This document shows, in pieces, positions 1 through 9,571 of a DNA stretch of 64,000 bases. How positions within the stretch are numbered: position 1 is the stretch's first letter; each line of letters starts with the position of its first letter. The notes beneath the pieces are model-generated. The model was not told the DNA's origin. It ran no database searches and worked only from the letters and a program-made list of their open reading frames with translations. The stretch is taken from the NCBI GenBank assembly GCA_900472175.1, contig UCHD01000004.1, positions 650,726-714,725 on the forward strand, written 5' to 3'. A program made the translations under genes and the position numbers. This stretch comes from Hyphomicrobiales bacterium (GTDB taxonomy: Bacteria; Pseudomonadota; Alphaproteobacteria; Rhizobiales; Rhizobiaceae).

Positions 1-3000
1 CGAGCGCCGGGGCAAACGTGTAGCTGCCGTTGAGATGAATGGAGAGCGTCCCGACGCCGGCGATCGTCGCTGTCTGTCCTGCGATATACGTCGTCCCGTC
101 AACGGTGAACTGCGTGACCCGCAGCGGGCCGCCGTCAATATCGGTGTCATTTTCCAGGACATTGCCCGTAAGTGTCGTATCTTCCGGAGTGACCCCGATG
201 TCGGGATTGGCGATGGGCGGATCGTTCACTGGCACCATGATCAGCGTCAAGGTCGAGGTATCCGTGCCCCCCGCACCGTCTGACACGGTGTAGGTAGTCA
301 CCGGTACCGGACCGTCATAGTCGGCGACTGGCACGAAGGAGTAGCTGCCGTCGGCGTTGATGGTCAGGTTGCCTACCCCGTCGATCAGATAGGCGCTTCC
401 GACCACGAATGGACCGGTCTCGCCGGCGATCGTGAAGGCCGAGACGCTGGGAGGGCCGCCATCGACATCCGTGGTGTTCGCCAGCAGACCGGATGCTGGC
501 GGCACCGTGAGAGCCGTATCCTCGACCACCGAGTTCGTTTCGTTGCCATCTATTGGCGGATCATTGACCGGGATCATCGCCAAGGTCAGCGTCGAGGTGT
601 CACTGCCGCCCGCTCCATCGGAGACTGTGTAGGTGATCACTGGGATCGCACCGGCGTAGTCGGCTGCGGGTGCGAAGGAATAGCTGCCATCGGCGTTGAT
701 GGTGATCGTGCCGACGCCTGCTATCAGGTAGCCGCTGCCGACCGTGAATGGACCACTCTGGCCTGCAACGGCGAAGGAGGAAACGCTTGGCGGGCCGCCA
801 TCGATATCGGTGGTGTTGGCAAGCAGGCCCGAGGCCGCCGGTACCGTCAACGTCGTGTCCTCGATGACCGAATTGGTTTCGTTGCCGTCTACAGGCGGGT
901 CGTTGACGGCCGCTATGTTGAAGGCGAAGTGGTTGGGGCTCTGATCGGTATCGACGCCACCATTGGCGGTGCCACCGTCGTCCACAACCTGGAAAGTGAA
1001 CGCACCGATGCCATTGCCGTTCACATCGGCGGCCGGCTGGAAGGTAAGGCTGGGAATCTGCGACAGCGGGATGACCTGACCTGCCGTCACCGGTATGCCA
1101 GACAGAAGCAGCGTGCCCTCGGTCGCCGGTGGTAGCGTTGTTATGATCACCGCCTGCAGCGCATTCGCGGGTGTGTCGTTCGGATCTGTGAAGCCGAAAT
1201 CCCCCGCGGCAAAGGTATAGGCCGTATCTTCGTTGATCGTCACCGTATTGTCAGATCCCGCAGGTGCGTCGTTGACGGGCGTGATGGTGAGCGTCAGCGT
1301 CGAAGTATCGCTACCGCCGGTGCCGTCCGAGACGGTGTAGGTGATCACTGGAATAGCACCGCTGTAGTTCGCGGCCGGTACAAAGCTGTAGGAGCCGTTG
1401 GCATTGATGGTGATCGTGCCGACCCCTGCAATCGGCACCGGAACGCCGACGGGACGCGGGCCGATCAACCCCGCAATCGTATAGCCGGTAATCGTCAACG
1501 GGTCGCCTTCGACATCGGTGGCGTTGTTGAGCAGATCGCCCGTTGCACCATCCGTCACCGTCAAGGTCGTGTCTTCGGTAACGGTGTTGGTCTCGTCACC
1601 ATCGACAGGCGGATCGTTGACCGGCGTGATCGTCAGCGTCAGCGTCGAGGTATCGGTGCCGCCTCTGCCGTCCGAGACGGTGTAGGTGATCACCGGGATC
1701 GCACCGGTATAGTTGGCGGCCGGTGCAAAGGAATAGGAGCCATCGGGATTGATGGTGAGCGTGCCGACCCCTGCTATTGCCACCGGGCTGCCGACCGGCT
1801 GCGTGCCCGCAACACCGGCGATCGTATAACCCGATATCGTCAGTGGGCCGCCATCGATATCACTGGCGTTGACAAGCAGGCCGCCCGCGGCCGGAACCGT
1901 CAGTGTCGTGTCCTCGATCACCGTGTTGGTTTCATCACCGTCAACCGGCGGATCATTGACAGGGACCATTGTCAGCGTCAGCGTCGAGGTATCGCTACCG
2001 CCGGCGCCGTCCGAGACGGTGTAGGTGATCACTGGGATCGAGCCGCTGTAATTCGGCTCAGGCACGAAAGAATAGGAGCCATCGGCGTTGATAGTGATCG
2101 TGCCAACGCCGGCGATTGCCACGGGACTGCCGATTGTACCAGCAATGCCGGCGACTGTGTAACTGGTGATGGATAATGGGCCTCCATCAATGTCACTCGA
2201 ATTGGCAAGCAGCCCGCTGGCTACAGGTACCGTCAAGGTCGTGTCTTCGGTAACGGTGTTGGTCTCGTTGCCATCCACAGGCGGGTCGTTGACCGGTGTT
2301 ACTATGATGATGAGGTCGGCGGTGGCCTGGACGCCGCTGGCATCGACGATTGTATAGGTGGCCACGGGAACCGGGCCGTTATAGTTCGCAACCGGCACGA
2401 AGGTATAGCTGCCGTCGGCATTGATGGTTAGCGTACCGACACTTGGGATGACCGCTGGCGCACCCGGAAGGAAGCCGCCGAGGCCGGCGACCTGATACAA
2501 ATTGACAGTCAACGTATCGCCGTCCACGTCCACATCGTTGCCAAGCACGTTGCCCGTCAGGGTCGTGTCTTCCGGCGTCGAAACGATATCGTTCACTGCG
2601 ATCGGTGGATCATTGACCGGCGTGATCGTCAAGGTCAGTGTCGAGGTGTCTGTACCGCCAGCGTTGTCCGAGACGGTGTAGGTGATGACGGGCACAGCTC
2701 CGGTGTAATCCGCCGCAGGCGCGAACGTGTAGCTGCCATTCGCGTTGATGGTGATCGTACCGACGCCGGGGATAAGCGTTACCGTACCCGCTGCGATCGC
2801 GTTACCGCCATTGATTCCAGGAACAGAGTAATCAGTGATCGTCAACGTATCGATGCCGTCTATATCAGTGGCATTGTTGAGAAGGTCGCCCGCGGTCCCG
2901 TCGGCAACGGTGAGCGTCGTGTCTTCGACCACAGTGTTGGTCTCGTTGCCATCGACCGGTGCGTCGTTCACCGGCGTCACTGTAATGGTCAGCACCGCTG

Positions 3001-6000
3001 TATCGGTGCTCCCACCGCCATCCGAAACCCTGTAGGTCACCGGTGGAACCGTGCCGTTGAAGTTGGCGGCGGGTGTGAAGGTGTAGCTGCCGTCCGCATA
3101 GATCGTCAGTTGGCCGACGTTGGGAATGGTCGCGGTCGTACCCGCGCCAAAAACGATTCCACCAACCTGGAACCCGTCCACCGTAAGCGACGCGTTGTCG
3201 ATATCAGCGTCGTTCGACAACAGTCCCGAGCCAGCGGGAACCGTCAACGTCGTATCCTCCGCCAGTATATTGGTGTCGTCGTTTGCGACCGGCGCATCGT
3301 TGACCGGGGTGACGGTGATCGTCAGCGTCGCCGTGGCGGTCGCTGCACCGTCAGAAACGGTATAGGTTGCCACCGGGACCGGCCCGTTATAGTTCAATGC
3401 AGGCACGAAAGTGTAGCTGCCGTCAGCGTTGATAGTAAGCACACCAACCCCAACGATTGTCGCCGTCTGTCCAGCGGTATAGGTAGTGCTCCCCACTTCG
3501 AACCCGGTGACAATAAGTGTAGCACCTTCAACGTCTGTATCATTCGTCAGCACGTTGCCATTGAGTGTGGTGTCTTCAAGCGTTGTGTCGGTATCATTGA
3601 CGGCCGCCGGGGCATCATTCACGGACGTCACATTGATCGTCAGCGTGGCAGTCGTCGTAGCACCGTTTCCATCCACAACCGTATAGGTCACGACCGGAAC
3701 CGGACCGTTGAAATTCGCGGCTGGCACGAAGGTGTAGGTGCCGTTGGCATTGACGGTAATCTGACCAATGTTCGGGATCGTCCCCGTCTGACCGGCTGTG
3801 GCGGTAATGCCGTTCACCGAGAATTGGGTGACCGTTAGGACGCCCTCGACATCGGTATCGTTGGACAGAACATTGCCAGCAAGCGTCGTGTCCTCCGGCG
3901 TCGTACCGGTGTCGTTCACTGCGACCGGCAGGTCATTGACCGGTGTCACCGTAATGGTCAGGGTCGCTGTATCGCTCACGGTACCATTGGTCGCCGTATA
4001 GGTGACCAGTGGAACAGGACCGAAGTAGTTTGGCGCCGGAGTGAATGTATAGCCGCCAGTAAGATTGATGGTGAGAGTGCCCACGCCGGCGATATTCGCA
4101 GTTTGTCCGGCTGTGTAGACGGTTGCGTCGCCTGCAATCGTGAAATTGACGACAGAGATCGGGTCCGCAGTAGGGCTGATATCATTGGTGACGACATTCC
4201 CGGTAAGCGTTGTGTCTTCAGGGGTCGTCGCCACGTCGTCATTGGCCCCCACCACGGGGACGCCATCCGGTACGACGTCGATATTCAAGGTCCCCTCGTC
4301 TGTCCCTCCATTGCCATCCGAGATGTCGTAATCGATCGGAGGGACGGGGCCAGAAAAACCGGGAACGGGCACGAAAATGTAGCTGCCATCCGGATTGACC
4401 GTAATGGTACCCACACCAGGAACTGTTGCCGGGGTTCCGGCTGGGTAGGTATTGCCGTCAACGGTGAACTCGGTCACAATGATCGTGTCCCCATCGACAT
4501 CGCTATCGTTGTTGATAACGTTCCCGCTCAGGGGTGTATCTTGCTGCGTTGCAGCGTTGTCATCGATAGCCACTGGCGGATCATTGACCGGCGTCACGTT
4601 GAGCGTCAGTGCCGCGGTGGTCGTAGCCCCGCTTTCGTCGACTACCACATAGGTGATGACCGGCACCGGGCCAGTGTAATTGGCGGCAGGAACCAGGACA
4701 TAGCTGCCATCGGCGTTAATCGTGATCGTGCCCTGGGGAAGCGTGGTTGTGGCGCCGGCGATGAACGAGTTGCCGTTCACGGAAAAGCCAACGACAGTCA
4801 GCGTGTCGCCGGTATCCGGATCGCTGTCGTTTGTCAGGACGTTGCCGCTGAACGAAGTGTCCTCCGGCGTCGCTCCAGTGTCATCGACGGCGACCGGTGG
4901 ATCGTTGACCGGCGTGACGGTAAGCGTCAGCGTGCCCTGGTCGGTGCCGCCATTCCCGTCCGAGACCGTGTAGGTGGCGACGGGAACGGGACCGTTGTAG
5001 TTGGGTGCAGGCACGAAGCTGTAGCTGCCGTCGGCGTTGATGGTCAGATCGCCGACACCTGCGATCGTCGCCGTATCGCCGGGCGAATAGACCATCGGGT
5101 CGCCCGCGACGGTGAATTCGGTGACGGCGAGTGGATCACCATCGACATCGGTATCACCGGCCAGCAGACCTGACGAAGCCGGGACCGTCAAAGTCGTGTC
5201 TTCGAGCGTCGTGCCAGTTTCATCATCGGCAACCGGCGGATCGTTGAGCGGCGTTATGGTAATCTGCAGCACGCCGGTATCAGTCAGTTCGCCGTCCGAG
5301 ACGGTGTAGATCACCGGTGGGACCGGCCCGTCGTAGCTTGGTGCGGGCGTGAACGTGTAGCTTCCATCTGCATTGACCAACATCGTCCCGACGCCTGGGA
5401 TCGGCACTGTCGTACCCGCTCCATACGTGGTGCCGTTGATCGTGAAGAACGTGACGGTGAGCGCCGTGTCATCAACGTCGGTATCGTTGCCAAGCACATT
5501 GCCCGAGACCGGCGTATTCTCCGGTGTGGTCGCAGCATCGTCCACGGCGACCGGTGCGTCGTTGACGGGCGTCATCGTCAAGGTCAGAGTCGATGTGTCG
5601 GTGTCCGTGCCGTCGGACACGGTATAGGTGATGACCGGAACCGGACCATCGTAGTTGGCGACAGGCACGAAAGAGTAGCTGCCGTTGGCATTTATCGTAA
5701 TCGTGCCGACACCCGGAATGAGGGTTGCGGTGCCGGCGGTGATCGGATTGCCGCCATTGACCCCGGGGATCGTGTAGCTCGTGATCGTCAATGGGTCGCC
5801 GTCGAGATCGCTGGAGTTGTTGAGCAGATCGCCAGACCCGCCATCGGCAACCGTCAGCGTCGTGTCTTCGGTCACGATGTTGGTCTCGTTGCCGTCGACC
5901 GGCGGATCGTTGACCGAAATGACCTCGATGTTCAGCGTGGCAGTGTCCGTGCCGCCCTTGCCATCGGAGACGGTGTACGTAATGACCGGCACCGGACCCG

Positions 6001-7640
6001 AGAAGTTGGCAGCGGGTATGAAGGTGTAGCTGCCATTGGCATTCATCGTGATCTGGCCAACCCCAGGGATTGTCCCCGTCTGTCCGGGTATGGCGGTGAC
6101 ATTGAGGGCGGAGAAACTGGTGATCGTCAGTGTATCGCCATCCACGTCGGTGTCGTTCGCGAGCACATTCCCAGTGAGCGTCGTATCCTCAGGGGTGGTC
6201 ACCGTGTCGTCGGTTGCGACAGGCGCATCGTTGACCGCCGTGATATTGAATGCGAACGTATTGGGCGTCTGATCGGTGTCCAACCCGTTGTTGGCAGTGC
6301 CGCCGTCATCGACGACCTGGAACGTGAACGATCCGACACTTGTGCCATTGACGTTGGCGGTAGGCTGGAAGACCAGATTCGGGATGTCAGCGACGGCTAT
6401 CGTCTGGCCCGGCGTCACGGCAGCTCCATTCAGGAGCAGCGTGCCTTCACTTGGCGATGGCAATGTCGTGATGATCACCGCCTGAAAGGCATTGGCAGGC
6501 GTATCATTTGGATCGCTGAAGCCGAACGACCCCGCCGAAAAGGCGTAGGCGGTATCCTCGGTAATGGTCACCGTGTTGTTTGTGCCCGCGGGCGCGTCAT
6601 TGGCGGCAATCATGGTCAGCGTCAATGTCGACGTATCGGTGCCACCTGCCCCATCCGACACCGTGTAGGTGATCAGAGGAATGGTCCCGACAAAGTTAGC
6701 GGCCGGTGCAAACGAATATGACCCGTTGGCGTTGATGGTTATGGTCCCGACACCAGCGATTGCGTAACCGGTGCCGACGACAAATGGTCCTCCTTGGCCG
6801 GCAACCGTGAAGGCGCTGATTGTCAGCGTTGCGCTATCAACATCTGTGGCGTTGTTGAGCAGATCGCCCGCAGCGCCATCGGCCACAGTCAGCGTCGTGT
6901 CTTCGGCCACGGTGTTGGTTTCGTCGCCATCCACAGGCGGGTCGTTGACCGCCGTGATGTTGATGACCAAGGCGGCCGTTGCGGTCAACGTACCATCCGA
7001 AAGCGTGTAGGTCGCAACCGGAACGGGGCCGTTGTAATTTGGAACGGGCGTGAACGTATAAAATCCGTCGGAGCCTATGACCAAGGTGCCAACACCTGTA
7101 ATCGTGGCGGTCTGGCCGGCGTTGAACGTCGTACCGTTCACCACGAACTGGGTGACCACGAGCGTGTCACCGTCGGCATCCGTATCGTTATCCAGAACGT
7201 TTCCGGATGCGATCGTGTCTTCGTTTGCCACGGCTGCGTCGTTGGCCCCAACGGGCGCGTCGTTGACGGCAGCGATCGAGATCGTCGCGGCGTCGACATC
7301 GATCCCTGCGGGGCCGCCGCTGTTTCCGTTGTCGGACGTCGTCATCGTCAGCGTGACATCGCCCGCCGCATCTGCGGCTGGTGTGTAGGTTGGCGCTGAG
7401 GCCGAAGCCAGATAGGCATTGAGGTCTGCTACGGTTCCCGTCAGTGTCAGATTTGTCGCTGTCCCTCCGACTGTCACGCCGCCGCTCGATGTGGCGGCGA
7501 TGGTGCCTGTGGGTACCGAAAGGCTGACGGTGATGCTCCCGGTTCCAGCATCTGGATCTGAGACTTGAAGGCCACTCAGTTGAACGCTCTGGTCTTCGTT
7601 GGTCGTCCACCCGGATGCCGGTAGCGTGTTGATCGGGGCG
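1..7640 (-). repeat. Tandem protein-coding repeat array (cadherin/Ig-like modules)
   Basis: About 22 repeat units of roughly 310-370 nt (about 105-120 residues) lie inside the giant gene. Borders are marked by the encoded NDPP/NDAP motif near 7640, 7258, 6948, 6597, 6228, 5908, 5568, 5248, 4908, 4581, 3938, 3618, 3298, 2968, 2615, 2288, 1952, 1616, 1272, 902, 558 and 218; the border near 4250 is degenerate. Units are diverged in DNA but keep the protein motifs. Two units (about 905-1268 and 6240-6597) are of a clearly different type with a shared FGFxDPNDTPANA motif. Confidence 0.9.
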
Positions 7641-9448
7641 TCATTGACAGCCGTGATCGACACGGTAGCGGTACTGATAGCCGACGTCGTCGCTGTCAGA
7701 TCCGTTGCCGTGAAGGAGAAGACTCTGTCGCCATCGGTTCCGCCGATTGTCGGATTGTCGGAACTATTGGCGTAGGTGATGGAGCGAACGAGCGCATTCG
7801 TGTCGCCCCCACTCGGAATCGCCCCCCCGGCATTGTTGGTGATCACGAATGTCCGCGTGGCGGCTGAATAGGCAATCAGATAGGTGGTCGCTCCAACGGT
7901 CACCGTATTCGTAGAATCGCTGCCCAATCCGACCGAAACTCCACCAAATGCCAGATGTTCGGCATCGCCGTTGGGAACGGCATCGGCGACGATGGTGAGG
8001 CGTACCAGATCGTTGTCGGCGTCAACGACGGTCGCGCCTAAGGCGCCATTCGCGACGATCGGAACCGCAGCGCCGTTTTCTATATAGGTAGCCGTAGAGT
8101 TTCCGGTTGATCCCAAGGAACCGTCAAGATCGACGGTGGGCGGCGCAAGCAGAAACTGATAGCCGGCATCTGAGAAGGACGCAGTCTCTATTGCCCCTGT
8201 TTTTTGCTCCAGATCCCAGTCGCCGCCCCGCGCCGCGGCACCGGTCCTGTCTGTCGACGCGGCAACATCCGCTTTCGTGATTCCGCCCAGGATGACGGCC
8301 GCCTGTAGGCCATCGGCACCGGCGGCGAAGTCACACCCGTAGATGAGGATGTCGGCCTGGTCCGACAGCGCCTGACCTATGGCTGTCAACTCGTCATGGT
8401 ACTCGCCCTGCATGCTTTCGGAATCGAGGACCGCCGTTCCGAGGTTGAGGCTTCCTTCCGAGCCATGGGAGATAAGGTGGATGGCGCTAATGTTCTGCTC
8501 GCCCTTCAAGATCGCTGCGATCTGCTCCACACCGTCCTTTGACGAATCCAGAACATACACACGCGCCGAACCTTCCAGGCTTGCGACGATCTGTTGCCAG
8601 TCCTGAACGTCGTCAACGATGAAGTAGACCTCGTCGGTGGCGACGCCCTTCGCCTCGCCGTTGATCCGTTGCTCCGTGATCGCCTGATCGGACGTTTCGC
8701 CAAGGTGGGTGTCGGATGCCGGATTTTCGGGCGCGTTCGCCTTTACCTGCTCGTCGGAGATGGCGGCCTTCGAACCGTCAGCATGGGCGACACGCGCCGC
8801 AGTTGATGTTTCCTGCGATACCGAGGATTCGGGGCTGCGCCCATCATTTACTTCGGTGAGTTTATCGGTAGGCCGGTCCGACGTCGTGGATGATGGCAGA
8901 TGAAGCGTTTCGGGCGAGTGGGCCGGCCAATTCTCGGACCGGGCCGCAGCGTCAGGGCTCAACTCCGGGGCCAATTTGTCGAGCGTGCCGGTGACTACTG
9001 CCCGCGAGGCATCCGGCAGCTCGAGACCCTGATCAGTGTTCTGCGTGATCGACTTAGGGTCGTGGTTTTCCGACCCGGCTCCATCGAACGACGGCTTCGA
9101 AATATCGCTTACAGCGTCGGCAAGGTTCCCATGATGATTGAGTACGGCCGGATGACCGGCAGCGGCAACGAGAGGATCGGCCTCCAGCGGCAGCGAAGTT
9201 TCAGCCTTCAAGCCTGGGGCAATCTCCGCGGCCGTGACATGGCGGCTAGTGGGCTCGGTCGAATGATTTGGAGCCTCGTGGGCAGGCTCCGGGATTGCAA
9301 CCGGGAGGCCTTGATGAACAGCGACGGCAGCCGCCGCGTCGAACACCATGCGAGGCTCAAGGGTGCGGATCACCGGTCGCTTGTTCTTCTTTTCCGGACG
9401 ATCGTCACCTGGAAACACGCTCGTACTGCCACGGTGGTCACGGAACAT
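1..9448 (-). CDS. Giant LEPR-motif / DUF4347 surface protein with tandem cadherin-Ig-like repeats (C-terminus beyond window)
   Basis: An uninterrupted minus-strand reading frame runs from ATG 9448 to the left window edge (at least 3,149 codons); frame was checked at many repeat borders and no frameshift found. A GAGG ribosome site lies 9 nt before the ATG. The N-terminus is basic, without a classical Sec signal, and carries LEPRMVFDA at residues 30-38 followed by an Ala/Val stretch. A DUF4347 domain spans about residues 273-430, with SHG (His328) and GCD (Cys372) motifs. Two divergent Ig-like units follow (about 430-730), then about 20 tandem repeats built around VNDPP, EDTTLTV, DTDxDGD and NGSYTFxP. 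Families with this layout are giant exported adhesin-like proteins. It is the last gene of the TolC-HlyD-HlyD-M50 operon and is the probable cargo of that machinery. No RTX nonapeptides are seen in the visible part; the C-terminus is unseen. Adhesion or biofilm function is inferred. Confidence 0.9.
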   Translation of the reverse strand, partial: MFRDHRGSTSVFPGDDRPEKKNKRPVIRTLEPRMVFDAAAAVAVHQGLPVAIPEPAHEAPNHSTEPTSRHVTAAEIAPGLKAETSLPLEADPLVAAAGHPAVLNHHGNLADAVSDISKPSFDGAGSENHDPKSITQNTDQGLELPDASRAVVTGTLDKLAPELSPDAAARSENWPAHSPETLHLPSSTTSDRPTDKLTEVNDGRSPESSVSQETSTAARVAHADGSKAAISDEQVKANAPENPASDTHLGETSDQAITEQRINGEAKGVATDEVYFIVDDVQDWQQIVASLEGSARVYVLDSSKDGVEQIAAILKGEQNISAIHLISHGSEGSLNLGTAVLDSESMQGEYHDELTAIGQALSDQADILIYGCDFAAGADGLQAAVILGGITKADVAASTDRTGAAARGGDWDLEQKTGAIETASFSDAGYQFLLAPPTVDLDGSLGSTGNSTATYIENGAAVPIVANGALGATVVDADNDLVRLTIVADAVPNGDAEHLAFGGVSVGLGSDSTNTVTVGATTYLIAYSAATRTFVITNNAGGAIPSGGDTNALVRSITYANSSDNPTIGGTDGDRVFSFTATDLTATTSAISTATVSITAVNDAPINTLPASGWTTNEDQSVQLSGLQVSDPDAGTGSITVSLSVPTGTIAATSSGGVTVGGTATNLTLTGTVADLNAYLASASAPTYTPAADAAGDVTLTMTTSDNGNSGGPAGIDVDAATISIAAVNDAPVGANDAAVANEDTIASGNVLDNDTDADGDTLVVTQFVVNGTTFNAGQTATITGVGTLVIGSDGFYTFTPVPNYNGPVPVATYTLSDGTLTATAALVINITAVNDPPVDGDETNTVAEDTTLTVADGAAGDLLNNATDVDSATLTISAFTVAGQGGPFVVGTGYAIAGVGTITINANGSYSFAPAANFVGTIPLITYTVSDGAGGTDTSTLTLTMIAANDAPAGTNNTVTITEDTAYAFSAGSFGFSDPNDTPANAFQAVIITTLPSPSEGTLLLNGAAVTPGQTIAVADIPNLVFQPTANVNGTSVGSFTFQVVDDGGTANNGLDTDQTPNTFAFNITAVNDAPVATDDTVTTPEDTTLTGNVLANDTDVDGDTLTITSFSALNVTAIPGQTGTIPGVGQITMNANGSYTFIPAANFSGPVPVITYTVSDGKGGTDTATLNIEVISVNDPPVDGNETNIVTEDTTLTVADGGSGDLLNNSSDLDGDPLTITSYTIPGVNGGNPITAGTATLIPGVGTITINANGSYSFVPVANYDGPVPVITYTVSDGTDTDTSTLTLTMTPVNDAPVAVDDAATTPENTPVSGNVLGNDTDVDDTALTVTFFTINGTTYGAGTTVPIPGVGTMLVNADGSYTFTPAPSYDGPVPPVIYTVSDGELTDTGVLQITITPLNDPPVADDETGTTLEDTTLTVPASSGLLAGDTDVDGDPLAVTEFTVAGDPMVYSPGDTATIAGVGDLTINADGSYSFVPAPNYNGPVPVATYTVSDGNGGTDQGTLTLTVTPVNDPPVAVDDTGATPEDTSFSGNVLTNDSDPDTGDTLTVVGFSVNGNSFIAGATTTLPQGTITINADGSYVLVPAANYTGPVPVITYVVVDESGATTTAALTLNVTPVNDPPVAIDDNAATQQDTPLSGNVINNDSDVDGDTIIVTEFTVDGNTYPAGTPATVPGVGTITVNPDGSYIFVPVPGFSGPVPPIDYDISDGNGGTDEGTLNIDVVPDGVPVVGANDDVATTPEDTTLTGNVVTNDISPTADPISVVNFTIAGDATVYTAGQTANIAGVGTLTINLTGGYTFTPAPNYFGPVPLVTYTATNGTVSDTATLTITVTPVNDLPVAVNDTGTTPEDTTLAGNVLSNDTDVEGVLTVTQFSVNGITATAGQTGTIPNIGQITVNANGTYTFVPAANFNGPVPVVTYTVVDGNGATTTATLTINVTSVNDAPAAVNDTDTTLEDTTLNGNVLTNDTDVEGATLIVTGFEVGSTTYTAGQTATIVGVGVLTINADGSYTFVPALNYNGPVPVATYTVSDGAATATATLTITVTPVNDAPVANDDTNILAEDTTLTVPAGSGLLSNDADIDNASLTVDGFQVGGIVFGAGTTATIPNVGQLTIYADGSYTFTPAANFNGTVPPVTYRVSDGGGSTDTAVLTITVTPVNDAPVDGNETNTVVEDTTLTVADGTAGDLLNNATDIDGIDTLTITDYSVPGINGGNAIAAGTVTLIPGVGTITINANGSYTFAPAADYTGAVPVITYTVSDNAGGTDTSTLTLTITPVNDPPIAVNDIVSTPEDTTLTGNVLGNDVDVDGDTLTVNLYQVAGLGGFLPGAPAVIPSVGTLTINADGSYTFVPVANYNGPVPVATYTIVDASGVQATADLIIIVTPVNDPPVDGNETNTVTEDTTLTVPVASGLLANSSDIDGGPLSITSYTVAGIAGTIGSPVAIAGVGTITINADGSYSFVPEPNYSGSIPVITYTVSDGAGGSDTSTLTLTMVPVNDPPVDGDETNTVIEDTTLTVPAAGGLLVNASDIDGGPLTISGYTIAGVAGTQPVGSPVAIAGVGTLTINPDGSYSFAPAANYTGAIPVITYTVSDGRGGTDTSTLTLTITPVNDPPVDGDETNTVTEDTTLTVTDGATGDLLNNATDVEGDPLTITGYTIAGLIGPRPVGVPVPIAGVGTITINANGSYSFVPAANYSGAIPVITYTVSDGTGGSDTSTLTLTITPVNDAPAGSDNTVTINEDTAYTFAAGDFGFTDPNDTPANALQAVIITTLPPATEGTLLLSGIPVTAGQVIPLSQIPSLTFQPAADVNGNGIGAFTFQVVDDGGTANGGVDTDQSPNHFAFNIAAVNDPPVDGNETNSVIEDTTLTVPAASGLLANTTDIDGGPPSVSSFAVAGQSGPFTVGSGYLIAGVGTITINADGSYSFAPAADYAGAIPVITYTVSDGAGGSDTSTLTLAMIPVNDPPIDGNETNSVVEDTALTVPPASGLLANTTDVDGGPPSVSAFTIAGETGPFVVGSAYLIDGVGNLTINADGSYSFVPVADYDGPVPVTTYTVSDGAGGTDTSTLTLIMVPVNDPPIANPDIGVTPEDTTLTGNVLENDTDIDGGPLRVTQFTVDGTTYIAGQTATIAGVGTLSIHLNGSYTFAPAL

Positions 9449-9571
9449 AATCACACACCTCGTATTTGACGCAGGGTCGCAGACTTAGATGGAAATACAA
9501 TTCTACGGTAACTCACAAGACGAGGCATTCAAAACCGTTTTTTCAAGCGGCTGGTTTACCGGTCGCAAACA
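9449..9571. other. Intergenic spacer between M50-HlyD gene and giant-protein gene
   Basis: 123 nt between two same-strand genes of an otherwise tightly packed operon. It could hold an internal promoter or processing site, but I could not identify convincing -35/-10 boxes or a terminator hairpin. Confidence 0.4.

Noticed and set aside
1..7640. Regular repeats could suggest a CRISPR array or satellite DNA
   Set aside because: The period is 310-370 nt, in one open reading frame with conserved protein motifs; no short identical repeats with spacers.
1..9448. Classical RTX type I toxin
   Set aside because: No GGxGxDxxx nonapeptides and no ABC transporter in the window; the unseen C-terminus could still carry them.
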